From Sphaerosporella brunnea (taxonomy: Eukaryota > Ascomycota > Pezizomycetes > Pezizales > Pyronemataceae): 40,953 nucleotides of DNA. Shown in pieces: positions 40,140 to 40,953 of the stretch (its first letter is position 1; every line of letters starts with the position of its first letter). The notes under the pieces were generated by a model, which ran no database searches, was not told the DNA's origin, and was given only the letters and a program-made list of their open reading frames with translations. The translations under genes were made by a program, and so were the position numbers. The stretch is from assembly GCA_008704415.1 (NCBI GenBank), contig VXIS01000386.1, positions 1 through 40,953 of the forward strand, written 5' to 3'.

Positions 40140-40953
40140 CAATCGCGTTGACACAGATGGCTCAAGACTCGAAGACAGCACGTGTGGCCCCCAAGCCGTT
40201 GCTGCGAAACATATTGAGCAAAACCAAGGGTTGATCGACGCAGCGTACATCAGATACAACAAGCAAGCGTTTGACGCAGAACTATTTGGTATTGAGGCCG
40301 ACCTCAAGCTCGTTCATCGGTTACTTACCGTGGGTAGCCCTGCCGGCACAGTCGGAATCTTGACCAATGCCCAGGCAGTCCTCAGGAGGCTTAAGGACAG
40401 TAAACCCGGCCCATGTCAAGGGCTACTCTCTACAATAGCCAACGCCGGAATCACGCTCCGGATGAAAGTATAGACAGCGGGATACTGCTGGGTGCCAGAG
40501 CACCACAGGGATGTGGGCAACGAACTCACTGACAAGATCACTAAACATGCTGCAAACAGCGCTGGCAAAACACTTCCACCCTGGAACATAGCGCTCACAA
40601 CACTGGTGCACGAGGCGAGGCATACTACTGAAGGAAAGCGCTCGGACAAGGAATTGTGATTAGTCAAATACTGCAATCCCAAAACTTATTACAGGCAATG
40701 CAGAAATGTTGAATCCATCTCTTTCAGAACAAATAAGGTCCTAGCGTCTTGCGTCTTTAAAGTGAGGCTTGACAAAGCCTCGGCGGGCCTATACCGGCTC
40801 AAGACTGGGTGCAGGACGGACGCCAGATGCTGTTGGTGCGGTACGGGTGTGTTCCAGACCCGCGACAACCTGATTCAATACGGCAAGAGATGGAAAAGCG
40901 GGCGAATGGTTCTCTGACAGGCCGGTAAAGATGCCACCACAGAAAGGAATCAA
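40140..40953 (+). pseudogene. Decayed Tad1-like LINE: RNase H and zinc finger, truncated by the window end
   Basis: RNase H begins at RFNRVDTDGSRLED (first catalytic Asp, about 40156). It continues through AFDAELFGIEADLKL (conserved Glu, about 40275) and LTNAQAVLRRLKDSKPGPCQ, where the usual TDAQ is TNAQ so a catalytic Asp has become Asn. A TAG stop at 40471-40473 follows, then WVPEHHRDVGNELTDK. After another stop, further degraded sequence leads to YRLKTGC and a Cys/His finger remnant (CCWCGTGVFQTRDNLIQYG; the final His and Cys positions are altered). It is more decayed than, and distinct from, the palindrome-arm LINE. Confidence 0.85.

Overview
This 41 kb window looks like a transposon graveyard from a fungal nuclear genome. 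No intact host gene is recognisable. The evidence for a fungus is: (1) several independent fragments of fungal-type hAT transposases; (2) Tad1-like LINE C-termini, with an RNase H domain followed by a Cys/His finger; (3) a Ty1/copia-like gag start and related LTRs; (4) very short spliceosomal introns (44-65 bp) with GTGAGT or GTAAGT donors and CTAAC or CTGAC branch-like motifs. I see no AT-rich RIP-like sectors, but I made no counts. Ascomycete versus basidiomycete cannot be settled.

Layout. Positions 1-9034 form a very large inverted duplication, and the left arm runs off the window. Each arm carries, from outside in: a Tad1-like LINE 3' part interrupted by a hAT-type MITE (perfect 8-bp target duplication); a 1258-bp Tc1/mariner-type element (TA target, about 30-bp TIRs, C-terminal transposase tail); a 380-bp spacer; and an array of 173-bp satellite monomers that meet head to head near 4440-4500. 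From 9.2 to 14.8 kb come minisatellites, a degenerate ~210-bp tandem repeat, a 641-bp PIF/Harbinger-like deletion derivative, a polypyrimidine tract and a ~150-bp tandem repeat. Positions 14866-15869 hold a ~1 kb element with ~110-bp inverted ends around a two-exon reading frame of unknown function.

Positions 16.3-23.6 kb hold hAT material. A fragment of one hAT transposase precedes a 6143-bp hAT element (17286-23428, TSD CTCAAAAC). The transposase of that element is broken by an LTR-retrotransposon remnant, a 391-bp MITE and a second, 1688-bp hAT element (21455-23142, TSD GCAAGGGA). Positions 23.6-31 kb are mostly unrecognised and contain several long frames without known domains. Positions 31-35.2 kb contain a ~580-bp tandem repeat split by a deleted copia element (imperfect 5-bp TSD), two MITE-like repeats, a decayed unknown reading frame and another copia LTR. 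Positions 37882-38835 are a longer relative of the hAT MITE found in the palindrome arms. A higher-order minisatellite, a third ~580-bp repeat copy and a decayed LINE RNase H/zinc-finger end (40.1-40.95 kb) close the window.

There is no pathway here: the parts relate as layers of insertion. The TSDs give an order. The hAT MITE entered the LINE, and since both arms carry this insertion and the Tc1/mariner element, both predate the inverted duplication (or are simply the same locus read twice, if the palindrome is an assembly fold-back).
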